A DNA stretch of 64,000 bases from Allobosea sp. OK403 (GTDB lineage: Bacteria; Pseudomonadota; Alphaproteobacteria; Rhizobiales; Beijerinckiaceae). The notes under the pieces were generated by a model. It searched no databases and was not told the DNA's origin. It was given only the letters and a program-made list of their open reading frames with translations. The stretch is from assembly GCF_900113835.1 (NCBI RefSeq), contig NZ_FOQV01000008.1, forward strand, positions 186,001 to 250,000, written 5' to 3'. Below, piece after piece: positions 29,088 to 37,190 of the stretch (positions are counted from its first letter, which is position 1; each line of letters starts with the position of its first letter). The position numbers were made by a program, and so were the translations under genes.

Positions 29088-29810
29088 TCAGGCCATGTAT
29101 TGCCCGCCATTGACGGCGAAGGTCGCGCCTGTCGCGAAGGCACCGTTGTCGGAGGCGAGGAAGACGACCATCTGGGCGATTTCCTCCGGCTTGCCGAGAC
29201 GGCCGACCGGGATGCCGGCGACGACACGCTTCAGCGCTTCCTCGGGCATCGCGGCGACCATGTCGGTGCCGATATAGCCCGGCGTGATCGCGTTGACGGT
29301 GATGCCCTTATTGGCGTTCTCCTGGGCCAGTGCCTTGACGAAGCCGATATCGCCGGCTTTGGCGGCGGAGTAGTTGACCTGGCCCATCTGGCCCTTCTGG
29401 CCGTTGATCGAGGAGATCACGATGATGCGGCCGAAATTGCGGGCGCGCATGCCCTCGATCACGGGACGCGTCATGTTGAAGAGCGAATCGAGATTGGTGC
29501 GGATGACGGCCGACCACTGGTCCTTGGTCATCTTGTGGAAGAAGCCGTCGCGGGTGATGCCTGCATTGTTGACCAGGATGTCGATGGGGCCGAGCTCGGC
29601 CTCGACGGTGGCGATGCCCGCGGCGCAGGCGTCATAGTCGCCGACATCCCATTTATAGACCGGTATACCGGTCTCGGCCTTGAATGCGGCGGCAGCCTCG
29701 TCATTACCGGCATAGCTCGCCGCGACCTTGTGGCCGACCTCTTTCAAGGCCTTGCTGATCGCTGCGCCGATGCCGCGCGTGCCCCCTGTGACCAAAGCGA
29801 CCTTCGACAT
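29088..29810 (-). CDS. phbB: Acetoacetyl-CoA reductase (NADPH)
   Basis: 240 residues, the standard PhaB/PhbB length. SDR motifs: TGGTRGIG for the cofactor, NNAGITRDG, the catalytic Ser-Tyr-Lys in ISSINGQKGQMGQVNYSAAK. The phrase QKGQMGQVNY is a strong PhaB marker. It reduces acetoacetyl-CoA to (R)-3-hydroxybutyryl-CoA for polyhydroxybutyrate. Same strand as the thiolase phbA and the DUF1737 gene between them, so this is one operon. Confidence 0.97.
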   Translation of the reverse strand: MSKVALVTGGTRGIGAAISKALKEVGHKVAASYAGNDEAAAAFKAETGIPVYKWDVGDYDACAAGIATVEAELGPIDILVNNAGITRDGFFHKMTKDQWSAVIRTNLDSLFNMTRPVIEGMRARNFGRIIVISSINGQKGQMGQVNYSAAKAGDIGFVKALAQENANKGITVNAITPGYIGTDMVAAMPEEALKRVVAGIPVGRLGKPEEIAQMVVFLASDNGAFATGATFAVNGGQYMA

Positions 29811-29846
29811 TCCTGTCTCCTCCCTCTTGGCGGCGTGAGCGCCGCG

Positions 29847-30062
29847 CTATTGTTCTGCAAGCTTCATGTCGGGCGAATAGGGCCCGTCGACATCCTTGAT
29901 GATCGCTTGCCCGCAGATCACGCGTCCTTGCGTTGCGTCAAAGGCCAGGGTGGGGTGCCCGTAGAGCACCCAGCCTTGGCTTAGAGCCTCCGAGACCCGA
30001 TGACAGAATGCGGCGTCATCGGGGCCGGTGAGATAGCGGTAGAGCGTCGTCTGCCTCGCCAT
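29847..30062 (-). CDS. DUF1737 small protein in the PHB operon
   Basis: 71 residues. LYRYLTGPDDAAFCHRVSEALSQGWVLYGHPTLAFD is the DUF1737 core, a small family of unknown function. It lies between phbA (9 bases downstream of its stop) and phbB (36 bases upstream of its start) on the same strand, so it is co-transcribed with the PHB genes; a role there is suggested only by position. Confidence 0.85.
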   Translation of the reverse strand: MARQTTLYRYLTGPDDAAFCHRVSEALSQGWVLYGHPTLAFDATQGRVICGQAIIKDVDGPYSPDMKLAEQ

Positions 30063-30071
30063 GCGCAGGGC

Positions 30072-31250
30072 TCAGCGCTCGACCGCGAGCGCCACGCCCA
30101 TGCCGCCGCCGATGCAGAGTGTCGCCAAGCCCTTCTTGGCGTCGCGCTTGGCCATTTCGTGCAGCAGCGTCACCAGAACGCGCGCGCCGGATGCGCCGAT
30201 CGGATGGCCGATCGCGATCGCGCCGCCATTGACGTTGACGATGTCGGTGTTCCAGCCGAGGTCCTTGTTGACCGCCAGCGCCTGCGCCGCGAAGGCCTCG
30301 TTGGCCTCGACGAGATCGAGATCACCGACGCTCCAGCCGGCCCGCTCCAGCGCCTTGCGCGTCGCCGGGATCGGACCCGAACCCATGATCGCCGGGTCGA
30401 CACCTGCGGTCGCCCAGGAGGCGATGCGGGCGAGCGGCGTCAGGCCGCGCCTGGCGGCTTCCTTGGCGCTCATCAGCACGAGCGCGGCGGCGCCGTCATT
30501 GAGGCCCGAGGCGTTGCCGGCGGTAACGGTGCCCTCCTTCGAGAAGGCGGGGCGCAACTTGGCCATGGCTTCGAGCGTCGCGCCATGGCGGGGATACTCG
30601 TCGTCGGAGACGATGATGTCGCCCTTGCGGCCAGGAATGGTGAAGGGAACGATCTCGTCCTTGAAGCGGCCGGCCTTCTGGGCGGCCTCGGCCTTGTTCT
30701 GCGAGCCGACGGCGAACTTGTCCTGCTCCTCGCGGCTGATCTGCCATTTGGTCGCGACGTTCTCGGCGGTGGTGCCCATATGGTAGCCGTGGAAGGCGTC
30801 CCAGAGCCCGTCCTTGATCATCGTGTCGACGAACTTCATGTCTCCCATCTTGGTGCCGTTGCGCAGATGCGCGCCATGCTGCGACATCGACATCGATTCC
30901 TGGCCGCCGGCGACGATGATGTCGGCATCGCCATTGACGATCTGCTGCAGGCCGATGGCCACTGCGCGCAGGCCGGAGCCGCAAAGCTGGTTGAGGCCCC
31001 AGGCGGTCGCCTCCTGCGGAATGCCCGCCGCCATCGCGGCCTGGCGGGCCGGGTTCTGGCCCTGACCGGCGGTCAGGATCTGGCCCATGATGACCTCGTC
31101 GACCTCGGCCCCATCGACCTTGGCGCGGGCGAGCGCTTCCTTGATCGCGGCGGCGCCGAGCTCATGGGCCGGAGTGTTGGCGAAGGCGCCGTTGAAGGCG
31201 CCGACGGCGGTGCGCGCTGCGCCGACGATGACGATGTCCGTATCAGCCAT
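30072..31250 (-). CDS. phbA: Acetyl-CoA C-acetyltransferase (beta-ketothiolase)
   Basis: 392 residues from ATG 31250 (MADTDIVIVGAARTAVG). Thiolase motifs are complete: the acylation cysteine in NQLCGSGLRAV, GGQESMS, the active-site His in NVNGGAIAIGHPIGASGAR and the second Cys in LCIGGGMG. It condenses two acetyl-CoA into acetoacetyl-CoA, the first step of polyhydroxybutyrate synthesis. Divergent from phaR across a 310-base region. Confidence 0.97.
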   Translation of the reverse strand: MADTDIVIVGAARTAVGAFNGAFANTPAHELGAAAIKEALARAKVDGAEVDEVIMGQILTAGQGQNPARQAAMAAGIPQEATAWGLNQLCGSGLRAVAIGLQQIVNGDADIIVAGGQESMSMSQHGAHLRNGTKMGDMKFVDTMIKDGLWDAFHGYHMGTTAENVATKWQISREEQDKFAVGSQNKAEAAQKAGRFKDEIVPFTIPGRKGDIIVSDDEYPRHGATLEAMAKLRPAFSKEGTVTAGNASGLNDGAAALVLMSAKEAARRGLTPLARIASWATAGVDPAIMGSGPIPATRKALERAGWSVGDLDLVEANEAFAAQALAVNKDLGWNTDIVNVNGGAIAIGHPIGASGARVLVTLLHEMAKRDAKKGLATLCIGGGMGVALAVER

Positions 31251-31560
31251 GGGAGAGATCCTCGCTGTTGTCGGACGGTCCGCTCTCACGCCGGGCCGCC
31301 TGGTTCGTCGAGTACCTTCGAAGCCTGTCGCGCTTGCGTCAAGTCAGGCGAAAGGCGCGCTTGCCGGGATTCGACCGGTCCGTCACGCTCCGCCTGCTGC
31401 AAAGACGGGCAGAACCGTCATGCTTTAGTCTTGTTTTTGCGCTGCACGCTCAAAAAACTTGCGACAAACCACTGAGCGGCTATCGTCAGGAGGAATTCGT
31501 TCCGTTTGGTCCGCTGCGGGTTTCGCGGCAGGAGCCGAACCAACGTCATGTAGGGTACTG
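31251..31560. promoter_or_regulatory. phbA / phaR divergent control region
   Basis: A 310-base gap without a gene. It holds a TTGCGA (31459-31464) and TATCGT (31481-31486) pair with a 16-base spacer, facing phaR, and TGC-rich tracts near 31390-31412 and 31436-31449 of the kind PhaR repressors recognise. A strong AGGAGG at 31488-31493 has no start codon at proper distance. Assignment of the sites is inference. Confidence 0.35.
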
Positions 31561-32157
31561 ATGGCTAGCGAAAAAGAACCGACCGTCATCAAGAAATACG
31601 CCAATCGGCGACTCTACCATACCGGTACGAGCTCTTACGTCACGTTGGAGGATCTGGCCGGCCTCGTGCGCGGCGGAGAGGATTTCGTCGTCTATGACGC
31701 GAAGTCCGGCGAGGACATCACGCGCTCCGTCCTGGCCCAGATCATCTTCGACGAGGAGGCCAAGGACGGGCAGAACCTGCTGCCGATCGCCTTCCTGCGG
31801 CAGCTCATCCGCTTCTATGGCGACAGCATGCAGGCGCTGGTGCCGCGCTATCTCGAATTCTCGATGGACCATCTGACCAAGGACCAGGGTCAGTTCCGCG
31901 AGCAGATGACCAAGGCCTTCACGGGCGGGGCCTTCGGTACCGGTGCGATGGATGCGCTCCAGCAGCAGACGCGGGCCAATATGGCGCTGTTCACCGACGC
32001 CTTCCGCATGTTCAACCCCTTCGCTGCCGCGGCAGCCGCCGCCAAGGCGAAGGAGGAGGGCACTGCCGCCCCGGCCAAGGGCGACGATCTCGGCGACCTC
32101 AAGCGCGAGCTCGGCGAGATGCGCGAGCGCCTGGACAAGCTCACCAAGTCGAAGTGA
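31561..32157 (+). CDS. phaR: Polyhydroxyalkanoate synthesis repressor PhaR
   Basis: 198 residues from ATG 31561. The N-terminal DNA-binding domain KKYANRRLYHTGTSSYVTLEDLAGLVR and the following PHB-accumulation region ITRSVLAQIIFDEEAKDGQNLLPIAFLRQLIRFYGDSMQALVPRYLE are diagnostic. PhaR senses polymer granules and represses phasin and its own gene. C-terminal residues of about 150-198 are Ala-rich plus a coiled coil. Divergent from phbA. A 23-bp perfect stem follows the stop. Confidence 0.97.
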   Translation: MASEKEPTVIKKYANRRLYHTGTSSYVTLEDLAGLVRGGEDFVVYDAKSGEDITRSVLAQIIFDEEAKDGQNLLPIAFLRQLIRFYGDSMQALVPRYLEFSMDHLTKDQGQFREQMTKAFTGGAFGTGAMDALQQQTRANMALFTDAFRMFNPFAAAAAAAKAKEEGTAAPAKGDDLGDLKRELGEMRERLDKLTKSK

Positions 32158-32166
32158 GGCGGACTT

Positions 32167-32214
32167 AGAGTATCGGCCCGAAAAGTGGGAACCGGTTTTC
32201 GGGACATGCCGATG
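32167..32214. repeat. Partial copy of the composite repeat
   Basis: Begins AGAGTATCGGCCCGAAAAG, has a GGGAACCGG core and returns through CGGG and CCGAT. It resembles the second hairpin of the composite family seen at 15971 and 42183. Directly after phaR. Confidence 0.6.
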
Positions 32215-32224
32215 CCAAGTCAAA

Positions 32225-32273
32225 GCCCTAAAGCATCAGACCGGATACCGTATCCGGTCTGATGCTTTAGGGC
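32225..32273. terminator. Perfect 23-bp stem with 3-base loop between phaR and the EAL gene
   Basis: Left arm 32225-32247 starts GCCCTAAAGCATCAG; the loop is CCG at 32248-32250; the right arm 32251-32273 is an exact complement. It lies between two convergent genes. The stem is strong enough to end or protect both transcripts, though there is no T-run. Confidence 0.6.
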
Positions 32274-32279
32274 CCGCGC

Positions 32280-33971
32280 TCAGCCGGCCACGCGCTTGGG
32301 CGACCCAGCCTGGGCCTTCGGCCGGATCTCGGCCTTGCCGATCAGGTGACCCTGCAGATAGGTCACCCCCCAATCAGTCAGCATCGTCGCCTGCAATTCG
32401 TCATCGACCCATTCGGCGACGGTCTCGACGCCGAGATGGCGGGCGAGGTCGATCAGCGTGCGCACATAGAAGCGATCGTCGGTCGAGCGGCGCAGATTCT
32501 GGGTGAAAGCGCCGTCGAGCTTGAGGATGTCGATCGGGAAGGCGCGCAGGTGCCTGAGCGAGGTGTGGCCCGCGCCGAAATCGTCGATCGCAATGCGCGC
32601 GCCCTGATCCTTGATCTTGCCCAGCAGCTTGGTGATCCGCACGGGGTCCTCGATCGTCGCCGTCTCCGTAACCTCGACGATCAGGCGCTTGGCCACGCCG
32701 CGCGCGGCATTGGTGCAGGCAAGGAAGGCGTCGAGCCATTCCGGATCGGCAAGCGAGCGCGGCGAGACATTGACCGAGAGCGACAGCTCGGGATCGCCGA
32801 CGAGCATGTCGACGGCAAGCTCGAGGACGCGGTGGTCGAACAGGCGGATCAGGCCGCGGCGCTCCAGCAGCGGAATCAACTCGGCGGGGGAGAAGAAGAG
32901 ACCGTTCTCGCCTTGGCCGACCCGCAGCAGCGCCTCATGGAAGGCGGTGTCGCGCTGGCGGGCGCGGACGATCGGTTGCAGCGCAAGCTGCACGCGCCGT
33001 TCGTTCAGGGCGGCCACTGCCTGCAGGTCAAAACCCTGTTGCGCCACGGCGGGTTCACGCATGTCGCTGCGCTTGGCGATGACGGCGGTGTCTATCGCGC
33101 CGGCCTTGGCGTTGGCGAGCGCATTCTCGGCGCCGGCGACCAAAGGTCCCGCATGGCTTGAGAGGGTGGGCGCAATCGCTGCGCCGACGCGCAGGCGCAC
33201 CAGGGCGATTCCGCGCGCGGTCTCGATGGCTGACTGGGCCACCGCCTTGATGAAGCGGCGTGCCGCCGCCTCGACCTGATTCTGCGGGCAGCCGGTGAGC
33301 AGGATGGCGAAGCGGTTGCCGGAATAGCGCACGAGGTGGTCGCGCCGGCGCATCACCGAGCGCAGGCGTTCCTGCACCACGCTGATGATCTCGTCGGTCG
33401 CCTCATGGCCGAAATCGTCGTTGAGGCGGGTCAGTTCGTCGATCGCCGCGATGAGCACGACGACGACGCGCTCAGCTGGCAGATGCTCGGCCAGAGCCTG
33501 TTCGACGCGCTCGACCAATGAGGTGCGGTCGCAGAGTTCGCCATTGCTGGCGCCGAGCTCTTCAGGCTTCACCGCGCGCTCCAGGCGCAGCACGCCGCGC
33601 GCGCTGGCAGGGCGGCCATCGATGCCGGCGAACCAGCGGCCGGCATCCTCGATCCACATCTTGCGGCCGGCGAGGTCGGCGGCGTAGCGGGTGCGGTAGA
33701 CCACGCCGTCGCCCTGGTCCTGGCCGCTGGCGGAGAAAATCGCATCGTAGCGGCTGCGTCCGCTTCCGGGCTCGACCAGGCCGGCGAAGGAGAGGCCGCG
33801 GTTCATGACCGCGTCGGAGACGCCGGCGAGAACTTCATGCGCATTGGGGCCCCAGGTCAGGGCGTCATGGACGATGTCCCAAGCGTAGACGACCTCGCCG
33901 ATCGAGGAGAGCAGGCTGCGCGGATCGATGTGGCAGTCGTCGCGGGGGCTGAGGATCGACGGCGCAGGCAT
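32280..33971 (-). CDS. Degenerate-GGDEF / EAL cyclic-di-GMP phosphodiesterase
   Basis: 563 residues from ATG 33971. About 20-120 is PAS-like (VVYAWDIVHDALTWGPNAHEVL); about 140-290 is GGDEF-like, but its signature is YSGNRF instead of GGDEF, so it should be catalytically dead; about 310-555 is EAL with all expected residues: HEALLR, NVSPRSL, EVTETA, IDDFGAGHTSL, LKLDGAF, TVAEWV and YLQGHLIG. It should hydrolyse c-di-GMP in the cytoplasm, with the GGDEF remnant perhaps an allosteric nucleotide site. Convergent with phaR. Confidence 0.93.
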   Translation of the reverse strand: MPAPSILSPRDDCHIDPRSLLSSIGEVVYAWDIVHDALTWGPNAHEVLAGVSDAVMNRGLSFAGLVEPGSGRSRYDAIFSASGQDQGDGVVYRTRYAADLAGRKMWIEDAGRWFAGIDGRPASARGVLRLERAVKPEELGASNGELCDRTSLVERVEQALAEHLPAERVVVVLIAAIDELTRLNDDFGHEATDEIISVVQERLRSVMRRRDHLVRYSGNRFAILLTGCPQNQVEAAARRFIKAVAQSAIETARGIALVRLRVGAAIAPTLSSHAGPLVAGAENALANAKAGAIDTAVIAKRSDMREPAVAQQGFDLQAVAALNERRVQLALQPIVRARQRDTAFHEALLRVGQGENGLFFSPAELIPLLERRGLIRLFDHRVLELAVDMLVGDPELSLSVNVSPRSLADPEWLDAFLACTNAARGVAKRLIVEVTETATIEDPVRITKLLGKIKDQGARIAIDDFGAGHTSLRHLRAFPIDILKLDGAFTQNLRRSTDDRFYVRTLIDLARHLGVETVAEWVDDELQATMLTDWGVTYLQGHLIGKAEIRPKAQAGSPKRVAG

Positions 33972-34150
33972 CGGACGGGGCCTCAATGGGGCTGTTCGAA
34001 CGATGCGGAGCGATGCCGTCTCGTCCTGGCCCGGGCGGATCGGGGAAATGTTTCGAAACGATGCGGCTTTCAGCCTTAACGCGCCGTTAAGTTTGGCTGT
34101 AACTTTGCAAATTCAGCTCCAAGACTGGGCCCAATGTTTCGGAGCGGGAC

Positions 34151-34375
34151 ATGACGGATTTCGACGATCATAGCCGCAGCCGCGCCCCGTTCGCGGTCGA
34201 TTCCGCATCCGATCTTGCCATGGTGCTGCTGCAGCTCGCGGCCTGCCGGGCCGAGATCGGCCCCTTCGCCCGGTCCGGGCGGGAGACGCCGCAAGAGGCG
34301 GCGCGCGTCTATGAGGCGGCCCGAACCTCCAAGGCGACCCCGATTTTCAGGGATCGCAGGCCGATGCGCCTCTGA
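34151..34375 (+). CDS. Small hypothetical protein
   Basis: 74 residues from ATG 34151, preceded by GGAGCGGGAC. The composition is that of a real short soluble protein (AMVLLQLAACRAEIGPFARSG helix, then ETPQEAARVYEAARTSKATPIF). No family recognised. It ends about 37 bases before the rpmF terminator hairpin, which it could share. Confidence 0.55.
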   Translation: MTDFDDHSRSRAPFAVDSASDLAMVLLQLAACRAEIGPFARSGRETPQEAARVYEAARTSKATPIFRDRRPMRL

Positions 34376-34411
34376 CCGCCGAGTTCGTATTCCCGAGTTC
34401 GTATTCCAAAG

Positions 34412-34440
34412 AAAAAGCCGGCCTCGCGGCCGGCTTGTTT
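34412..34440 (-). terminator. Rho-independent terminator of rpmF (bidirectional)
   Basis: GCCGGCC (34417-34423), a TCGC loop and GGCCGGC (34428-34434). Read on the minus strand it is followed by TTTTTC, the expected U-tract, 44 bases after the rpmF stop; read on the plus strand by TTGTTT, so it could also end the short upstream gene. Confidence 0.85.
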
Positions 34441-34483
34441 CGTTAGCGTCGGGCGCAGGGCCGGGCGCTTGGCATTGAGGCGA

Positions 34484-34669
34484 TCAGGCCTCGGCCTTGA
34501 CCTTCAGGACCTGGCGGCCGCGATACATGCCGCTCTTCAGATCGACATGATGCGGGCGGCGCAGTTCGCCGGAGTTCTTGTCTTCGATATAGGTGGGCTG
34601 CTTCAGCGCGTCGGCCGAGCGGCGCATGCCACGCTTCGACGGCGACGTCTTTCTCTTCGGAACGGCCAT
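34484..34669 (-). CDS. rpmF: 50S ribosomal protein L32
   Basis: 61 residues from ATG 34669: MAVPKRKTSPSKRGMRRSADAL and RPHHVDLKSGMYRGRQVL are the alphaproteobacterial L32 pattern. It lacks the zinc-binding cysteines of some L32s, which is normal in this class. An upstream in-frame start (34765) would add non-ribosomal sequence. Followed by a strong terminator. Confidence 0.98.
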   Translation of the reverse strand: MAVPKRKTSPSKRGMRRSADALKQPTYIEDKNSGELRRPHHVDLKSGMYRGRQVLKVKAEA

Positions 34670-34843
34670 AGTAATCTCCATCGTGCCGCCGTCCGGAAGC
34701 GCTTGGCTCAAGGCCGCGCTGCCGTCACGACGACGGATCAATCTCGTGAGGCGTTGCCCATACACGCTGCGGCGCGCGCTGGCTAGAGCGGGATGTGAAA
34801 AAGTCGCGAGTCCGCCTGTGAATTTGAGTCCATAGCCTCCGGA

Positions 34844-35563
34844 TCAGTCCATGTCCTCCTCGCCCTCGGGCACCGCGCAGTTGGCGAGCGCACCCAATTG
34901 TCCGACGCGGCGCTGCACGCGCGCCGCCCCTGCCTGCAGGCTGCGGCTCGGCCGGCCGGGGTCGCGCGCGCTCGGATTCGGCAGGGCGGCGGCGAGCCTG
35001 GAGGCCTCCGACCCGGTCAGCCCTGCCGCCGATTTCTTGAAATAATGCTGTGCCGCGGCCTCTGCGCCGAATAGCCCATCGCCCCATTCGGCGACGTTGA
35101 GATAGACTTCGATGACGCGTTGCTTCGGCCAGGCGAGGTCGATCGCCAGCGCCAGCGGGATCTCCAGCGCCTTGCGGATGTAGGAGCGGCCGGGCCAGAG
35201 GAAGAGGTTCTTGGCGGTCTGCATGGTCAGGGTCGAAGCGCCTCGGCTGGGCCCGTCCTCATCGTCGAGCACGGTGTTGAGCTCGATCCAGTCGACGCCG
35301 GAATGGGCGCAGAAGCGCTGGTCCTCGGCGGCGATCACGGAGCGGATCAGGGCCGAGGAAATCTGATCGAGCGGCACCCATTGCCGTTCGACCGGCTGCA
35401 GGGTCAGCCAGCGCGCGATCATCAGGGTCGATGGCGCCGGGATGAAGCGATAGAGCAGGAGACCGAGCCCCAGCACGATCAGCAGGCCGAGGACGAGCCG
35501 GCTGATCCAGCGAATCAGGCGCGCGAAAAACCCGCGCCGCGCCGTCCGCTCTCCTGCCGCCAT
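34844..35563 (-). CDS. mtgA: Monofunctional biosynthetic peptidoglycan transglycosylase
   Basis: 239 residues from ATG 35563 after AAGGGGA; a TTG 60 bases upstream is less likely. A single membrane helix (about 15-38, WISRLVLGLLIVLGLGLLLY) anchors a periplasmic GT51 domain. The catalytic Glu is in AAEDQRFCAHSGVDW; GASTLTMQTAKNLFLW, KALEIPLALAIDLAWPKQRVIEVYLN and AEWGDGLFGAEAAAQHYF complete the family. It polymerises lipid II into glycan chains. Same strand as rpmF, as commonly found in related genomes. Confidence 0.96.
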   Translation of the reverse strand: MAAGERTARRGFFARLIRWISRLVLGLLIVLGLGLLLYRFIPAPSTLMIARWLTLQPVERQWVPLDQISSALIRSVIAAEDQRFCAHSGVDWIELNTVLDDEDGPSRGASTLTMQTAKNLFLWPGRSYIRKALEIPLALAIDLAWPKQRVIEVYLNVAEWGDGLFGAEAAAQHYFKKSAAGLTGSEASRLAAALPNPSARDPGRPSRSLQAGAARVQRRVGQLGALANCAVPEGEEDMD

Positions 35564-35719
35564 GCGCTTATGTCCCCTTGGTTTGCTGTCCCTTGGCTTG
35601 ACGGTGCCGGCCGGCTCCGGCAATCGAGGCGCTCATCACTTGGTAAGGGCAGGCTTCATGCGAGACACCGGTTGCCGCCGTCCCGCATCCCGCGCTCGCG
35701 GCGAATGCGAGATCCGCGC

Positions 35720-36670
35720 ATGAGTTCCGCCCTGCCCATCGCCGAGACCGGCGATCTTGCCTCCAGCCTCGCACGGACGGCGCAGGCGATCGAGTCCCTG
35801 TTGGACGCGCTCCTGTCGGCTGCGCCACGCGAGAGCGAGATCGCCCGGCCGGAGCCTTTGCTCTCGGCCATGCGCCATGGCGCGCTCGGCGGGGGAAAGC
35901 GGCTGCGGCCCTTCCTGACGGTCGAGACCGCGCGGCTTTTGCGTGGCGATGCGGGCCAGGCGTTGCGGGCGGGTGCGGCGGTCGAGCTCGTGCATTGCTA
36001 CTCGCTGGTCCATGACGACCTGCCGGCGATGGATGACGACGATACGCGTCGTGGCCGGCCGACCGTGCACAAGGCCTATGACGAGGCGACTGCGATCCTC
36101 GCCGGCGACAGCCTGCTGACGCTGGCCTTCGATGTGATGGCGGATGAGGCGACGCATCCTTCGGGCGAGGTCCGCGCGGCGCTCGTGCTGGCCTTGGCGC
36201 GTGCCTCAGGGTTGGGAGGCATGGCGGGCGGGCAGATGCTCGACCTCGCGGCGGAGGGGCGCTTCGATGGCGGCCGGCCGCGCAGCCTCACCGAGGCGGA
36301 GATCCGCCGGCTGCAGGCGATGAAGACCGGCGCCCTGCTGGCGGCGAGCGTCGAGATCGGTGCGCTGATCGCAGGCGCGGCGCCCGAGGCGCGCGCCGCG
36401 CTGATCGGCTACGGCCGGGCGCTGGGCGCCGCCTTCCAGGTGGCCGACGACATCCTCGACATCGAGGCCACGCCCGAGGCGCTCGGCAAGGCGACGGCGA
36501 AAGACCAGGACAAGGGCAAGGCGACGCTGGTTTCCGTGCTGGGGCTGGACGCGGCGAAGCGCGAGCGCGACCGCTTGAGCGCCGACGCGATCGCAGCACT
36601 GGCCGGCTTCGGGCCGGAGGCGGACATCTTGCGCGCGGCGGCGCGCTTTGCGGCTGAGCGGACAAGCTAG
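35720..36670 (+). CDS. ispA: Polyprenyl synthetase (farnesyl diphosphate synthase)
   Basis: 316 residues from ATG 35720 (an ATG at 35705 is possible). Aspartate-rich FARM motif DDLPAMDDDDTRRGRPT and the second DDILDIEATPEALGK are complete, with GGKRLRPFL and KTGALLAASV between. It makes FPP (C15) from IPP and GPP for quinones and bactoprenol. Length and motif spacing match bacterial IspA. Divergent from mtgA. Confidence 0.95.
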   Translation: MSSALPIAETGDLASSLARTAQAIESLLDALLSAAPRESEIARPEPLLSAMRHGALGGGKRLRPFLTVETARLLRGDAGQALRAGAAVELVHCYSLVHDDLPAMDDDDTRRGRPTVHKAYDEATAILAGDSLLTLAFDVMADEATHPSGEVRAALVLALARASGLGGMAGGQMLDLAAEGRFDGGRPRSLTEAEIRRLQAMKTGALLAASVEIGALIAGAAPEARAALIGYGRALGAAFQVADDILDIEATPEALGKATAKDQDKGKATLVSVLGLDAAKRERDRLSADAIAALAGFGPEADILRAAARFAAERTS

Positions 36671-36818
36671 CGCTGGAGATCAGGCGCGGAACCACCCGTC
36701 GTCCTGGGCGGCCTATGCCGTGTGTCCGGGATGACGCTGTGTTTCTGCGTAAAATCACCAGGCTTTAGGATATGGCTCGCTTTGTCATGGGGTGCCCATA
36801 CTGATTGAGGGGATAACA

Positions 36819-37079
36819 ATGCCAACAATCGACAAAGAGACGGCGATCCAGTTCGACAAGAGCATCAACCTTGCTCTTCGATACCTTTTCATCGCGGGCA
36901 ATGATGTGAGGGGGCGAATCGACCCCAAATACTCCCAGATTTTCGACAGGGCTATTGCGCGTGCATCCGGTGAACTGGACGGGAGTGTGCTGGAACTGGT
37001 GTATCGGGCACACCCCGACTTGAGGCCCGATTTTCTGGGCGGAACGAAAGCGCCGCACGATTTTGAGAGCGACGAATGA
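36819..37079 (+). CDS. Hypothetical protein, small, lower GC
   Basis: 86 residues from ATG 36819, with a good GAGGGG site. Contains a single helical core (FDKSINLALRYLFIAGNDVRGRIDPKYSQIFDRAIARASGELDGSVLELVY) and no recognisable domain. Its base composition is less GC-rich than its neighbours, suggesting a recent arrival. Function unknown. Confidence 0.6.
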   Translation: MPTIDKETAIQFDKSINLALRYLFIAGNDVRGRIDPKYSQIFDRAIARASGELDGSVLELVYRAHPDLRPDFLGGTKAPHDFESDE

Positions 37080-37190
37080 GGGCCGACGTCGCCTACACAC
37101 ATCGCCACTCCGGATCGGCGCCGCTTTGCGGCTCGTCTAGGATGACGCTGTTGTTCCACGCCAAGAGCCGCACGCCTTAAAGCGAAAGCC

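Noticed and set aside
31488..31493. Start of a gene at the strong AGGAGG in the phaR leader
   Set aside because: No ATG, GTG or TTG stands 5-10 bases downstream; phaR begins at 31561 with its own weaker site.
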